In this document: positions 49,548 to 58,400 of the stretch, in pieces
Layout: each line of letters opens with the position of its first letter
Numbering within the stretch: the stretch's first letter is position 1
Source: Rhodococcus sp. IEGM 1381
GTDB lineage: Bacteria > Actinomycetota > Actinomycetes > Mycobacteriales > Mycobacteriaceae
Direction of reading: 5' to 3'
Assembly: GCF_030056795.1 (NCBI RefSeq)
Contig: NZ_JASHKQ010000001.1
Coordinates: forward strand, 1,488,001 to 1,552,000
Length of the DNA: 64,000 nucleotides
Made by a program: the position numbers and the translations under genes
The notes under the pieces: model-generated
The model's database searches: none
The model's input: the letters and a program-made list of their open reading frames with translations, nothing else
What the model was told of the DNA's origin: nothing

Positions 49548-50354
49548 GTGACCGGAAACTACAAAACAGTGGTAGCTCTCGGAAGTTCTTTCGCCGCGGG
49601 CCCTGGAATCGCTCCGGTGGAGAACCGCTGGGCGCGACGATCCACGCGCAACTATGCGCACCTGGTCAGCCAAGCCCTCGGGGCTCGACTCACCGACTCC
49701 TCCGTCTCCGGGGCCACAACTGCGACGATTCTGAACAAGTCGCAACGAATTGGTCCACAGCGATTTTCGCCGCAGATCGGTGCGGTCACGTCGGACACCG
49801 ACCTGGTCACCGTCACTGCCGGAGGCAACGATGTCAATTACTTGGGGGAGGTCCTCCGCGTCGCGGTCCTCAATTGGCTGTCGGCGCAGCGCGTGACGCG
49901 CAGGATCGGCACTCGATTGATCGAATCGCACCCGGTTGTGCCGGTCTCGGCTGGCCAGTTCGACGAAGCCAGCGCCGGCCTGGAACGCATCGTGCTGGAA
50001 TGTCGACGACGGGCACCACGCGCACGCGTCGTTCTCGTCGACTACCCGACGCTTTTCGACAAGGACTGCGCTCCCGGCGTGCTGTTCCGGCAGAATGACA
50101 TTCGGCATTTTCAAGATATCGCTTCGGGCCTTTCCGGCGCCTACGCGCGGGCTGCCCGGCGCTCTGGTGCCGACTTGGTTGCGGCCTCGGACTTCGAAGA
50201 GGGGCACGGAGTCGGCTCCGATGAGCCCCACGTTCTGGGGCTGGAGCGGGGTCATGGCACGGGAGCCGCATTCCATCCGAACCTTGCTGGAATGAAGGCA
50301 ACGGCGGCCAAAATTCTCGACGTCGTGAACGGTTCCACCACCCCTGCGTACTGA
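49548..50354 (+). CDS. SGNH-family hydrolase/esterase
   Basis: 268 residues from GTG 49548, with GGAG 8 bp upstream (GTG 49539 and 49509 are alternatives). SGNH blocks: GSSFAAGPG (nucleophile Ser), a Gly in SSVSGATT, GGNDV (oxyanion Asn) and FHPN with the catalytic His near the C-terminus. No signal peptide is evident, unlike many secreted homologues. Acts on an ester; substrate unknown. It follows the isoprenoid-type operon by about 150 bp and may serve it or stand alone. Confidence 0.88.
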   Translation: MTGNYKTVVALGSSFAAGPGIAPVENRWARRSTRNYAHLVSQALGARLTDSSVSGATTATILNKSQRIGPQRFSPQIGAVTSDTDLVTVTAGGNDVNYLGEVLRVAVLNWLSAQRVTRRIGTRLIESHPVVPVSAGQFDEASAGLERIVLECRRRAPRARVVLVDYPTLFDKDCAPGVLFRQNDIRHFQDIASGLSGAYARAARRSGADLVAASDFEEGHGVGSDEPHVLGLERGHGTGAAFHPNLAGMKATAAKILDVVNGSTTPAY

Positions 50355-50418
50355 GTCGGCACCACGACAAGCCGGAGAGTGCTACCGCCTAGATGTCCTA
50401 CATTTGGAGGTATCGAGA

Positions 50419-51126
50419 ATGTCCGAGCTCAGTCCCTTGGAACGACGGTCCACGCTGTCCGAGCTGGCTGCCGCCCGGATGCGCGAGCTGATCTCCACAG
50501 AGCAGTGGCCGGTCGACACTCGGATCCCGTCCGAACACGAGTTGGTCGGGCGGTTCGATGTCAGCCGGAACACCGTCCGAGAAGCGCTCCGCGCGCTGGT
50601 CCACACCGGGCTTCTCGAAGCGCGTATCGGCGACGGTACGTATGTCGTGGCCACCAGTGAATTGCGCGCGGCGCTGCTTCGGCGGTCCGCGACATCGGCC
50701 GCGGAAGACGTTCTGGCCCTGCGGTTGTTGTTCGAGGAGTATGCGGCAGGCCGAGCCGCCTTGCGGGCAAAGCCCGAGGACGTGCAGAAGCTCGAGCAAC
50801 TCTTGGACGCCACGGCTGCCTCCAAGGTGGCCTCTTCGGAGGAGTACGCCAATCGCGACATCGAGTTTCACCGCGAAATCATTGTGCTGAGCGGTAATTC
50901 GTTGCTCGTGGATCTGTACGACCATCTCGGTGCCGCTCTCGTCGATATGTTGACGCCGTTGATTGAGAGTGAGCCCGACGCCGCAGAGCATGAACGACTG
51001 CACCGCGATCTGGTCGCGGCGATCGCTTCACAGGACGAGACCTCGGCCCGACATGCCTCGTCGCTCTTGGTGGCGCACACCCGCAGCGTGCACGAACACC
51101 ACGTCGGGACAGGTGGTCAGCAATGA
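50419..51126 (+). CDS. FadR-subfamily GntR transcriptional regulator
   Basis: 235 residues from the ATG at 50419 (GGAGG 9 bp upstream). The winged helix contains RIPSEHELVGRFDVSRNTVREALRALVHTGLLEAR with GDGTYV as the wing. The C-terminal FCD domain has the metal-binding pattern with DIEFHREI and later His residues (HERLHRDL, ARHASSLL). It overlaps the following MFS gene (now broken), whose expression it probably controlled. Confidence 0.92.
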   Translation: MSELSPLERRSTLSELAAARMRELISTEQWPVDTRIPSEHELVGRFDVSRNTVREALRALVHTGLLEARIGDGTYVVATSELRAALLRRSATSAAEDVLALRLLFEEYAAGRAALRAKPEDVQKLEQLLDATAASKVASSEEYANRDIEFHREIIVLSGNSLLVDLYDHLGAALVDMLTPLIESEPDAAEHERLHRDLVAAIASQDETSARHASSLLVAHTRSVHEHHVGTGGQQ

Positions 51127-52225
51127 CAACGGGATCTCGAACGATCGACGAACAGGGAAACGCGGGCTCACGATTGCCGGTCGTCCCGCTCGCATTCCTG
51201 ATCGGTGCGGCACTCCTCGCCGCGAACCTGCGCGCGTCGCTGACCGGCGTCGGTTCCGTCGTACCCTTCATTCGAGCCGACACAGGTCTGAGCACCACTG
51301 CCGCAGGAGCTCTCGGCACACTGCCGCTCCTGGCCTTCGCGGTGACCTCTCCGTTCGTACGCACCGACTCTCGGAGCGTCGGTTCGCACCGTTTATTGGT
51401 CGCCGCCTTGGTGGCTGTGACGGGTGGAATCGTTCTCCGTTCCCTGCCGGGCATCATGTGGCTTTTCGCCGGAACCGTAGTCCTGGCAACAGGAATCGCT
51501 GTCGTCAATGTCCTGTTGCCGGCCGTGATCAAGCAATCCGTACCGGCGGACCGGATCGGCCGTGTCACCGGCTTCTATGTCACCGTGATGGGCGTGGTGG
51601 CTGCGTTGGCGTCGGGTATTGCGGTGCCACTCAGCGACGCGCTGTCCGGGGGTTGGCGGACCGCCTTGGGATTCTGGGCGGTGCTCGGCCTCATTGCCCT
51701 TGTCTACGTGGCGTTCACACGTTTCGGGACACAATCGGCGTCGGCACCGCAGAGCTCGCCGGTCGGCCCGGTGCCGGTGTGGTCCTCGATGCTGGCGTGG
51801 CAGGTGAGCATCTTCATGGGACTGCAATCGATCGTGTTCTACGCCCTGATCCAGTGGCTTCCGCGTTCTGCGCTGCAGGCTTGGCGATGTTGTTGTTCTT
51901 TCCCTCGATGTCGTGGCCTGCAGTGATTCTCATAGGTCTCGGCGGCGGATCGTGCCTGGTGCTGGCGCTGTCTTTCCAGGGCCAGCGCGCCCCCGACGCG
52001 GACTCTGCGGCATCGCTGGCCGGGATGGCCCAAACCGTGGGCTACCTGCTCGCTGCAAGTGCACCACTCGCCCTGGGCGTGTTGCGTGACGCGACCGGAT
52101 CCTGGTTCGCGCCGCTTTCCGTCATGACTGTGTTGGCGTTGGTCCAAGCTCTGATCGGAATGAAAGCCGGTCGTGATCGGCAGTTGGCCCAAGCCGCCGA
52201 CGCCGGTCGGCCGTCCGAAGCCTAG
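51123..52225 (+). pseudogene. CynX/NimT-type MFS transporter with internal deletion and frameshift
   Basis: The first 247 codons encode an ordinary CynX-like transporter through TM7 (LAANLRASLTGVG, GFYVTVMGVVAALASG, FYALIQWLP). At about 51862 the frame changes. In the new frame coding resumes with ASAFCAAGLAMLLFFPSMSW, GLGGGSCLVLALSF and AQTVGYLLAASAPLALGV, the last four segments, ending at 52225. About 40-50 residues around TM8-9 are absent. Translation from the first frame ends at 51926 after a meaningless tail. The protein cannot be functional unless the sequence has errors, though the missing segment argues for a real deletion. Confidence 0.85.
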
Positions 52226-52268
52226 GAGGGCCTGTGCTTCGGACGACACGATCGGCCTGTGCGAACGA

Positions 52269-52943
52269 TCAAGCCGTAGGTCGTGCGGCGGAGTCGCTGA
52301 CCAACTGACGCACCGCATCGGCGACAGGCGTTGTGCCGTCGGTGAGTTCGACGATGGTTCGGGTGAGTGACGGTTCGGCCAAGGCTGCCGCGATGAACGA
52401 TGCGACGTTGTCGCGGCGCACGTCACCGTGTTCGATGGCCAATCCGGCGGTGACAGTGCCATCTCCTGGCTCGTCGAGTAGGACTCCGGGCCGAACGATC
52501 AGCCAGTCCAGATCGGTGTGGGTCAGGTAGACGTCGGCCGTCTTCTTGGTGGCCATGTAGTGCTCGAATCCTTCGGAAGGCTGTTGGCTGCGGCCAGATT
52601 CGGGGAATGCCGAAACCAGTACGAACCGCTCCACGCCTGCGCTGCGCGCTGCGTCGGCTGCCTTCTCGAGGCCCTTTCCGTCGATCAGGGTCGTCTTGTC
52701 CATGCCGGTGCCGTGTGCTCCTGCACTGAAGACGACGGCGTCGTGGCCGGCGAACGCCGTTGCGAGGGTAGCGACATCGTTGTCGATGAGGTCACCGAAA
52801 ACAGCTGTTGCGCCCGTTGATTCGACCAGATCACGATGATCGGGGTTGCGGATCATTCCGGAGACGGTGTCACCGCGGGCGGTGAGGATGGTGCTGAGTC
52901 TCGAGCCGATGCCGCCTGCGGCTCCGATGATGAAGGTCTTCAT
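52269..52943 (-). CDS. NAD(P)-binding NmrA/SDR-like protein
   Basis: 224 residues, with the Rossmann motif IIGAAGGIGSRL at the N-terminus, FSAGAHGTG, then VERFVLVSAFPESG and DLDWLIVRPGVLLDEPG. This is the atypical SDR group (SDR_a5/NmrA) including flavin and biliverdin-type reductases and redox sensors. GGAG lies 7 bp before the ATG. It sits 15 bp after an Old Yellow Enzyme gene in the same direction, so the two form an operon under the divergent ArsR. Confidence 0.9.
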   Translation of the reverse strand: MKTFIIGAAGGIGSRLSTILTARGDTVSGMIRNPDHRDLVESTGATAVFGDLIDNDVATLATAFAGHDAVVFSAGAHGTGMDKTTLIDGKGLEKAADAARSAGVERFVLVSAFPESGRSQQPSEGFEHYMATKKTADVYLTHTDLDWLIVRPGVLLDEPGDGTVTAGLAIEHGDVRRDNVASFIAAALAEPSLTRTIVELTDGTTPVADAVRQLVSDSAARPTA

Positions 52944-52958
52944 ATTGTGTCTCCTAGC

Positions 52959-54047
52959 TCAGAGTGCGTATTCGTACTGTTCGATGTACCGGGGTGACGC
53001 TCCGAGTGAATCGGCCGCGTTGTTGGCCCACGACGGATCTCGTAGCATCGCTCTCCCGATGAACACGGTATCGGCCGATCCGTCTTCGACGAGGGCTTCT
53101 GCCTCGTGAGCTCGCGAGATCCGTCCGACTGCTGCCACCGGCATGCCGGTCGCAGACCGTAGCTTTCGCGCATATCGAGTCTGGTAATCGACGTCGTGCG
53201 GGATCGGGACGACGTCGTTACCGCCGGACGACGCGTCGACAAGATCGATTCCGTGCTCGCGGGCGCGTGCGGCGAGTTCGATGGTCTGCTCGATGGTCCA
53301 GGACGGCCGGCTGTCGTCGGGATTCTCGTCGATCCAATCCGTGGTGGATACGCGCAGCAGTACCGGCAGATCGTCGTCCCACTGTGCGCGGACCGCGTCG
53401 ATCGCGTCGAGGACGATGCGCATACGGTTTTCCAACGAGCCCCCGTACTGATCCGTGCGTTGATTGGGCAGCGGGGAGAGGAACGAATGCAACAGGTAAC
53501 CGTGTGCCGCATGCACTTCGGCCACCTTGAATCCAGCATCGCGGGCGCGACGCGCAGCCTGACCGAAAGCATCGATGATACCGGCAATGTCCTCGACGGT
53601 CATTTCGGTGGGGACGGGGTGATCGGGAAATGCCAGTGCGCTCGGGCCGACGGCTTGCCACCCGAAGTTCTCGACGTCCACCGGCAGTCCACCGATCCAC
53701 GGACGATCCACGGACGCTTTTCGGCCGGCGTGTGCGAGTTGAATGGCGGGTACCGAACCGCCTGCTTCGATCGCGTCGACGACTCTTGCGAAGTCTGCGA
53801 CGTGATCGTCGGACCAGATGCCGAGGTCGTAGGGCGAGATTCGTCCTTCCGGGACAACGCCCGTGGCCTCGACCATGACCATGCCGGCACCGCCTGCGGC
53901 CCGTGATCCGTAGTGCGCGAGGTGAAAGTCCGTCGGACGACCGGCGCGATCGTCGGCGGCATCCGCGCTGTAGGTGCACATCGGTGACATCCACACTCGG
54001 TTGGGAAAAGTCAGCCCCCGGAGGGATATTGGGTCGAACAGCGACAC
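52959..54047 (-). CDS. Old Yellow Enzyme, YqjM-like ene-reductase
   Basis: 362 residues from a GTG (GAGAGG 9 bp upstream). FMN enzyme motifs: FPNRVWMSPMCTYSA (Cys of the YqjM group), QLAHAGRK, EVHAAHGYLLHSFLSP followed by NQRTDQYGG, DASSGG and TVFIGRAMLRDP. NADPH-dependent alkene reduction, often in defence against enones and quinones. First gene of an operon with the NmrA-like gene; a perfect palindrome sits in its upstream region, shared with the divergent ArsR gene. Confidence 0.93.
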   Translation of the reverse strand: MSLFDPISLRGLTFPNRVWMSPMCTYSADAADDRAGRPTDFHLAHYGSRAAGGAGMVMVEATGVVPEGRISPYDLGIWSDDHVADFARVVDAIEAGGSVPAIQLAHAGRKASVDRPWIGGLPVDVENFGWQAVGPSALAFPDHPVPTEMTVEDIAGIIDAFGQAARRARDAGFKVAEVHAAHGYLLHSFLSPLPNQRTDQYGGSLENRMRIVLDAIDAVRAQWDDDLPVLLRVSTTDWIDENPDDSRPSWTIEQTIELAARAREHGIDLVDASSGGNDVVPIPHDVDYQTRYARKLRSATGMPVAAVGRISRAHEAEALVEDGSADTVFIGRAMLRDPSWANNAADSLGASPRYIEQYEYAL

Positions 54048-54078
54048 TTCGGCAAACCTCTCTTGTCGACAAAGCGAT

Positions 54079-54100
54079 TAGTACGACCGTTGTCGTACTA
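54079..54100. promoter_or_regulatory. Perfect 22-bp palindromic operator between OYE and ArsR genes
   Basis: TAGTACGA, CCGTTG, TCGTACTA: perfect 8-bp arms around a 6-bp spacer, midway between the OYE start (54047) and the ArsR start (54156). The best candidate site for the ArsR protein controlling both directions. Confidence 0.75.
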
Positions 54101-54155
54101 CGGCTGTGACCGTACCAGGTAGAATCGGATCCGACGAGGACAGGAGAGTGTTCGC

Positions 54156-54500
54156 ATGCGCGAGCTGCAGCATCCGGCACCGAGCGAGATCGACATCGAT
54201 GCGGTGTTGAATGCGCTTGTCGACCCGATTCGACGACGCATCGTCTGTCAGTTGGCCGACGGTCATGACGACCAAGCCTGCATCGCATTCGACCTTCCGG
54301 TGAGCAAGTCGACATCGACGCATCATTTTCGCGTCCTGCGTGAGGCCGGCGTCATCGAGCAGCGCTATCAGGGGACCGCGATTCTGAACTCACTGCGGAT
54401 GGATGTGTTGGACGAGCGTTTCCCGGGGCTCGTACCGGCCATCATTTCGGCTGAGCGCGCCAGAGCCTCTACGCCGGCCGATCGGAATTCCGCGGTCTGA
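54156..54500 (+). CDS. ArsR-family regulator of the OYE operon
   Basis: 114 residues. The winged helix has IDAVLNALVDPIRRRIVCQL, then SKSTSTHHFRVLREAGVIEQRYQG. There is no CxCxxC-type metal site. Two cysteines (31 and 42) flank the turn before the recognition helix, so thiol-based sensing of electrophiles is possible. Divergent from the OYE/NmrA-like pair, a common pairing for enone- or quinone-responsive control. Regulator class is clear; ligand is inference. Confidence 0.9.
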   Translation: MRELQHPAPSEIDIDAVLNALVDPIRRRIVCQLADGHDDQACIAFDLPVSKSTSTHHFRVLREAGVIEQRYQGTAILNSLRMDVLDERFPGLVPAIISAERARASTPADRNSAV

Positions 54501-54619
54501 CTGCGAGCGCTTAGCCTTGTGCATGCGCACACATTTCCGCGTTCGGACGTGTTGCGGCAGCTATCGCGACGACGAACCTTCTCGACCACCATGGTGAAGA
54601 GAATGCGTCGGCGAAGGGG

Positions 54620-55165
54620 ATGAACACTGTGATCATGACGATCCGCTGGCTCGTTCGCATGCGATCCACGAGGCGAAAAGCCACGGTAGGGGAGGCGTTG
54701 GAGACGCGGTTTCGGGTACTTCTCGTCGATCTCGACATCCTGATGCACATGACGAACGGTCGATACCTGTCCGTTCTGGACGCTGCCCGAATTTCCTACT
54801 ACGCGAGAACGGGGCTGTGGAAGCAGTTCCGTGCTCGCGGGTGGAGCCCAGTGGTGACTGCACAAACCATCACGTACCACCGATCTCTCACCTTCCCGCA
54901 GTCGTACCGGGTGCGGACACGCCTGTTGGGCACCGATGCCAAAAATCTGTACTTCGAGCAGATCTTTCACATCGGCGAGATCGATTACGCGACCGCGTTC
55001 GTGTCTGTTCGCTTGACGAGCAGGAGCCACGGCTCGGTGAATCCTGATGAAATCCTGGCTCTCGACGCCGCGTTCGCCTTGCCCACAGATCTGCCGGCCT
55101 TGGTCACCTCATGGTCCGAATTTTCCCGAAATCCTTACTCACAGAACGCGAGAGAATCATGGTGA
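54620..55165 (+). CDS. Hotdog-fold acyl-CoA thioesterase-like protein
   Basis: 181 residues, with VLLVDLDILMHMTNGRYLSVLDAAR corresponding to the Asp...Asn helix segment of 4HBT-like thioesterases, then VVTAQTITYHRSL and YFEQIFHIG strands. Closest in style to the THEM6-like acyl-CoA thioesterase family. It begins the BVMO operon and overlaps the next gene by 7 bp, so it probably releases an acid from CoA, or handles esters, in that pathway. Confidence 0.85.
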   Translation: MNTVIMTIRWLVRMRSTRRKATVGEALETRFRVLLVDLDILMHMTNGRYLSVLDAARISYYARTGLWKQFRARGWSPVVTAQTITYHRSLTFPQSYRVRTRLLGTDAKNLYFEQIFHIGEIDYATAFVSVRLTSRSHGSVNPDEILALDAAFALPTDLPALVTSWSEFSRNPYSQNARESW

Positions 55166-56649
55166 AGACCGTGCCCGACGCGAATCCCGATCACCACACC
55201 CTGGCAATCATAGGCTCAGGGTTTGCCGGTCTCGGTGCGGCTATCCGGCTGGAGAAGTTGCACGGTGGCAGCGTCGTCATCTTCGAGCGGGCGTCGTCCC
55301 TGGGTGGTGTGTGGCGCGACAACGACTATCCCGGCGCGGCCTGTGATGTGCAGAGCCTGTTGTACTCGTTCTCGTTCGAACCCAGTCACAGGTGGCGACA
55401 TACTTATGCGCGGCAGACGGAAATTCGCGGGTATCTGGAAGACTTGGCGCGCGAACACGGATTGATTCCCCGCCTCCGAACCGACTGCGCCGTCCAATCT
55501 TTGACGTGGGACCCGGCTGATTCACGGTGGCTGCTCGAGACTGCGCGGGGTCGGTCGACCGCAGATCACGTGGTGCTCGCCACCGGTTCACTCGCAGACC
55601 CCTCGTTCCCCGCTATCGACGGAGTCGACACCTTCGCCGGCCCCGTCTTCCACTCCTCGCAGTGGGACCATGACGTCGACCTGTCGGGGAAGCGCGTGGC
55701 CGTCGTGGGCACCGGCGCATCGGCCATCCAGTTCGTGCCGAAGATCCAGCCGATGGTCAAGTCGCTGACACTGTTTCAGCGCACGGCACCATGGGTCATG
55801 CCCCGCAACGATCGGCCGATTCCGGAGGCCACTCGAAAACGACTGCGAACGGTTCCGGGATATCAGCGTGCATCCAGAGCGGTCATCTATGCCAAACGTG
55901 AGATCAAACTGCTGGCCTTCCAGCATCCGGCTCTGATGCGTATCGGAGAAAAGGAAGGGCGAGCACATCTGGCGCATGCCGTGAGCGACCCCGCGCTGCG
56001 GGAGAAGTTGACGCCCGATTATCGGATGGGCTGCAAGCGAATTCTCCTGTCCGACGAGTACTACCCGGCGTTGGCCCAGCCGAACGTCTCCGTCGAGAAC
56101 GGGGGAGTTGCGAAGGTGACTACCACGGGAGTCGTGGACGCCGCGGGCGGAGTGCACGATGTCGATGCGATCATCTTCGGTACCGGGTTCGATACGAGCC
56201 GCCTTCCGTTGACCGATAAAGTGTTCGACCAAAACGGGCAGTCGATGGCCGAGAGCTGGGGGGACAGCCCGCGGGCATATCTCGGCACCACCGTCGCGGG
56301 CTTTCCGAACCTCTACCTGATGCACGGGCCCAATATCGCGTTGGGGCACACCTCGGTCATCATGATGTTCGAGTCGCAGATCCAGTACATCGGGCGGGCG
56401 ATGAAGCGCGCAATCCACGCCGGGGGCTCCATCGAGCCGACACCGCAGGCTCAAGCGACGTATTCGGCCGATATCGATGCACTGACCGATGGAACAGTGT
56501 GGACCAGCGGCGGTTGTAAGAGCTGGTATCTCGATCCGTCCGGTCGCAACAGCAACCTGTGGCCCGGCAGTGTTCTCGGCTTTCGCTCCCGCGCAATTCG
56601 ATTCGATCCCACGGAGCACCTCGTGCGCACCTCCGGGGGACCACGATGA
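55159..56649 (+). CDS. Flavin-containing monooxygenase, Baeyer-Villiger type
   Basis: 496 residues from the ATG at 55159. FAD-binding GSGFAGLGAA at the start. The Baeyer-Villiger fingerprint reads FAGPVFHSSQWD (FxGxxxHxxxWD), followed by the NADPH-binding VAVVGTGASA. The C-terminus contains IIFGTGFDTS and LYLMHGPNIALGHTS. The family converts ketones to esters or lactones with NADPH and O2. The next gene encodes a hydrolase-lactonase fusion, which makes a ketone-to-lactone-to-hydroxyacid sequence likely. Coupled by ATGA to that gene. Confidence 0.93.
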   Translation: MVKTVPDANPDHHTLAIIGSGFAGLGAAIRLEKLHGGSVVIFERASSLGGVWRDNDYPGAACDVQSLLYSFSFEPSHRWRHTYARQTEIRGYLEDLAREHGLIPRLRTDCAVQSLTWDPADSRWLLETARGRSTADHVVLATGSLADPSFPAIDGVDTFAGPVFHSSQWDHDVDLSGKRVAVVGTGASAIQFVPKIQPMVKSLTLFQRTAPWVMPRNDRPIPEATRKRLRTVPGYQRASRAVIYAKREIKLLAFQHPALMRIGEKEGRAHLAHAVSDPALREKLTPDYRMGCKRILLSDEYYPALAQPNVSVENGGVAKVTTTGVVDAAGGVHDVDAIIFGTGFDTSRLPLTDKVFDQNGQSMAESWGDSPRAYLGTTVAGFPNLYLMHGPNIALGHTSVIMMFESQIQYIGRAMKRAIHAGGSIEPTPQAQATYSADIDALTDGTVWTSGGCKSWYLDPSGRNSNLWPGSVLGFRSRAIRFDPTEHLVRTSGGPR

Positions 56650-58400
56650 CATCCGAGGCAATCGTTCTCCTGCACGGTCTCGGCGCTTCGGCCTCCGCCT
56701 GGGATCGGGTGGTGCCGCTCCTACCCGGCAATGTTCTCGCGCTCGACCTGGCGGGAAGCGAAACCATCGAGCACGATGCACTTCAGGTCGCTCGTGAGAT
56801 ACGCGTGGCAGGTTTCGAGTCCGTGACCGTCGTAGGCCATTCGCGAGGCGGCTTGGTCGCGACGTCACTGGCCGAGCAGTACCCCGCGCTCGTTCGCCGA
56901 CTGGTACTCGTCGCAACGACACCGACCATGTCGAGTCGACTGACGGCGCGTGGGCTGTCGGAAAAGATTCTCAGGACTCCGCTACTCGGCGACGCAGTGT
57001 GGGCGATGCTTTCCGCGAAGAAGCTGCGCAAAGGACTCGAATCTGCGTTCGCGCCGGGCGGTCCTGTGCCGGAGTTCGCGGTACAGGACTTGGTGAACAC
57101 CGGTATTCGACGGTTCCGCACCTCGACCTCGTCGATCGATCACTACCTCGAAGAGCGGTCGCTCTCGGAACGGCTTGCTGCACTTGGCTGCTCGGTCTCG
57201 GTAATGTATGGACTCGACGATCGCCGAGTGGACTCCACCGAAATGGCACTCTCGGCAAGTGATCCGAGAATCGACGCCTACCCATTGCCCTACGAGGGAC
57301 ACGGCGCGCCATGGAGTTCGGCGGGTGCCGTCGCCGCGGTCATCAACGGACAGGCTTCGCCGTCGGAAGCCCGCCTTCCGACGACGACACCGAGCCCGAG
57401 TCTGCGACCCGTGCGGTGGGCACCGCCGCAGTCGACCGCCCGTGCGAGAGCGAAGCACAGCGACACTCCCATGGGCACGGTCAGACGCGTCGAACTGCCA
57501 GGCCGGGGGCCAGAGGACGTTCGGCTGGATTCCCAGGGACGAATTCTCACCGGACTCATCGACGGCAGGGTGCTCCGGGTGACGCTGGTCGACGACAGTA
57601 CCTCCACTGTCGAGACTCTCGCCGATACGGGTGGTAGGCCGCTGGGCATCACCGTTGTCGACGATTCGACGATTCTCGTATGTGACAGCGAACGTGGTTT
57701 GCTGCGAGTCGATCTCGACAGTGCTCGCGTCGACGTGGTGTTGGACCGCCTCGACAACGTCCCGATCACGTTCGCGTCCAACGTCGTTCAGGCAGCATCG
57801 GGCAACATCTATTTCACCGTGTCCACGCGTAGGTTCGGATTCGACGACTTCTTGGCAGATCTGCTCGAGCATTCGGGCACCGGCCATCTGGTGAAATTGA
57901 CACCTGACGGCACGGCGCGGATCGTCGTAGACGGCATTCAGTTCGCGAACGGCCTGACGGTGTCCGACAACGAAGAGTTCGCAACAGTGGTCTCGTCGGG
58001 AGACTTCAATATCACTCGGTATTCTCTCGTCGATGGCGCAGCGTCGCCACGAATTCTGATCGACAACCTGCCCGCGTTTCCCGACAACGTCTCGATCGAC
58101 GGCGACCTGACGTGGGTGTCTATGGCGACGCCCCGGAGCGCGCTGCACGATCGGGTGGCCCGCATGCCGGGAATCCTCCGCCGGATCTCGTACTCCTTGC
58201 CGGAGGAGCTGCGGCAAGGGGAACGGACTACGTGGGTCATCGCGATAGACGGCGACGGGTCGATCGTCCATGACCTACAGTCGCCAACGCCCGATTATGC
58301 GATGGTCACCAGCGTTGTGCGCCGCGGATCGCACCTGATCCTGGGCAGCATTTCGGAATCGGCCCTTGCCGTCGTAGACCTACCCGAGGTTGCTTCATGA
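56646..58400 (+). CDS. Fusion: alpha/beta hydrolase plus SMP-30/strictosidine synthase-like beta-propeller
   Basis: 584 residues from an ATG overlapping the BVMO stop. Residues 1-235 form an alpha/beta hydrolase: LLHGLGASASAWD, nucleophile GHSRG, MYGLDDRRVDS (acid) and YEGHGAPW (His). Residues 236-285 are a Pro/Ser/Arg-rich linker. Residues 290-584 resemble an SMP-30/gluconolactonase-type propeller (GPEDVRLDSQGRILTGLIDG, GGRPLGITVVDDSTILVCDS, FPDNVSIDGDLTWVSM). The frame is open across the linker. Two hydrolytic folds after a BVMO suggest sequential ester or lactone hydrolysis. Confidence 0.88.
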   Translation: MTSEAIVLLHGLGASASAWDRVVPLLPGNVLALDLAGSETIEHDALQVAREIRVAGFESVTVVGHSRGGLVATSLAEQYPALVRRLVLVATTPTMSSRLTARGLSEKILRTPLLGDAVWAMLSAKKLRKGLESAFAPGGPVPEFAVQDLVNTGIRRFRTSTSSIDHYLEERSLSERLAALGCSVSVMYGLDDRRVDSTEMALSASDPRIDAYPLPYEGHGAPWSSAGAVAAVINGQASPSEARLPTTTPSPSLRPVRWAPPQSTARARAKHSDTPMGTVRRVELPGRGPEDVRLDSQGRILTGLIDGRVLRVTLVDDSTSTVETLADTGGRPLGITVVDDSTILVCDSERGLLRVDLDSARVDVVLDRLDNVPITFASNVVQAASGNIYFTVSTRRFGFDDFLADLLEHSGTGHLVKLTPDGTARIVVDGIQFANGLTVSDNEEFATVVSSGDFNITRYSLVDGAASPRILIDNLPAFPDNVSIDGDLTWVSMATPRSALHDRVARMPGILRRISYSLPEELRQGERTTWVIAIDGDGSIVHDLQSPTPDYAMVTSVVRRGSHLILGSISESALAVVDLPEVAS

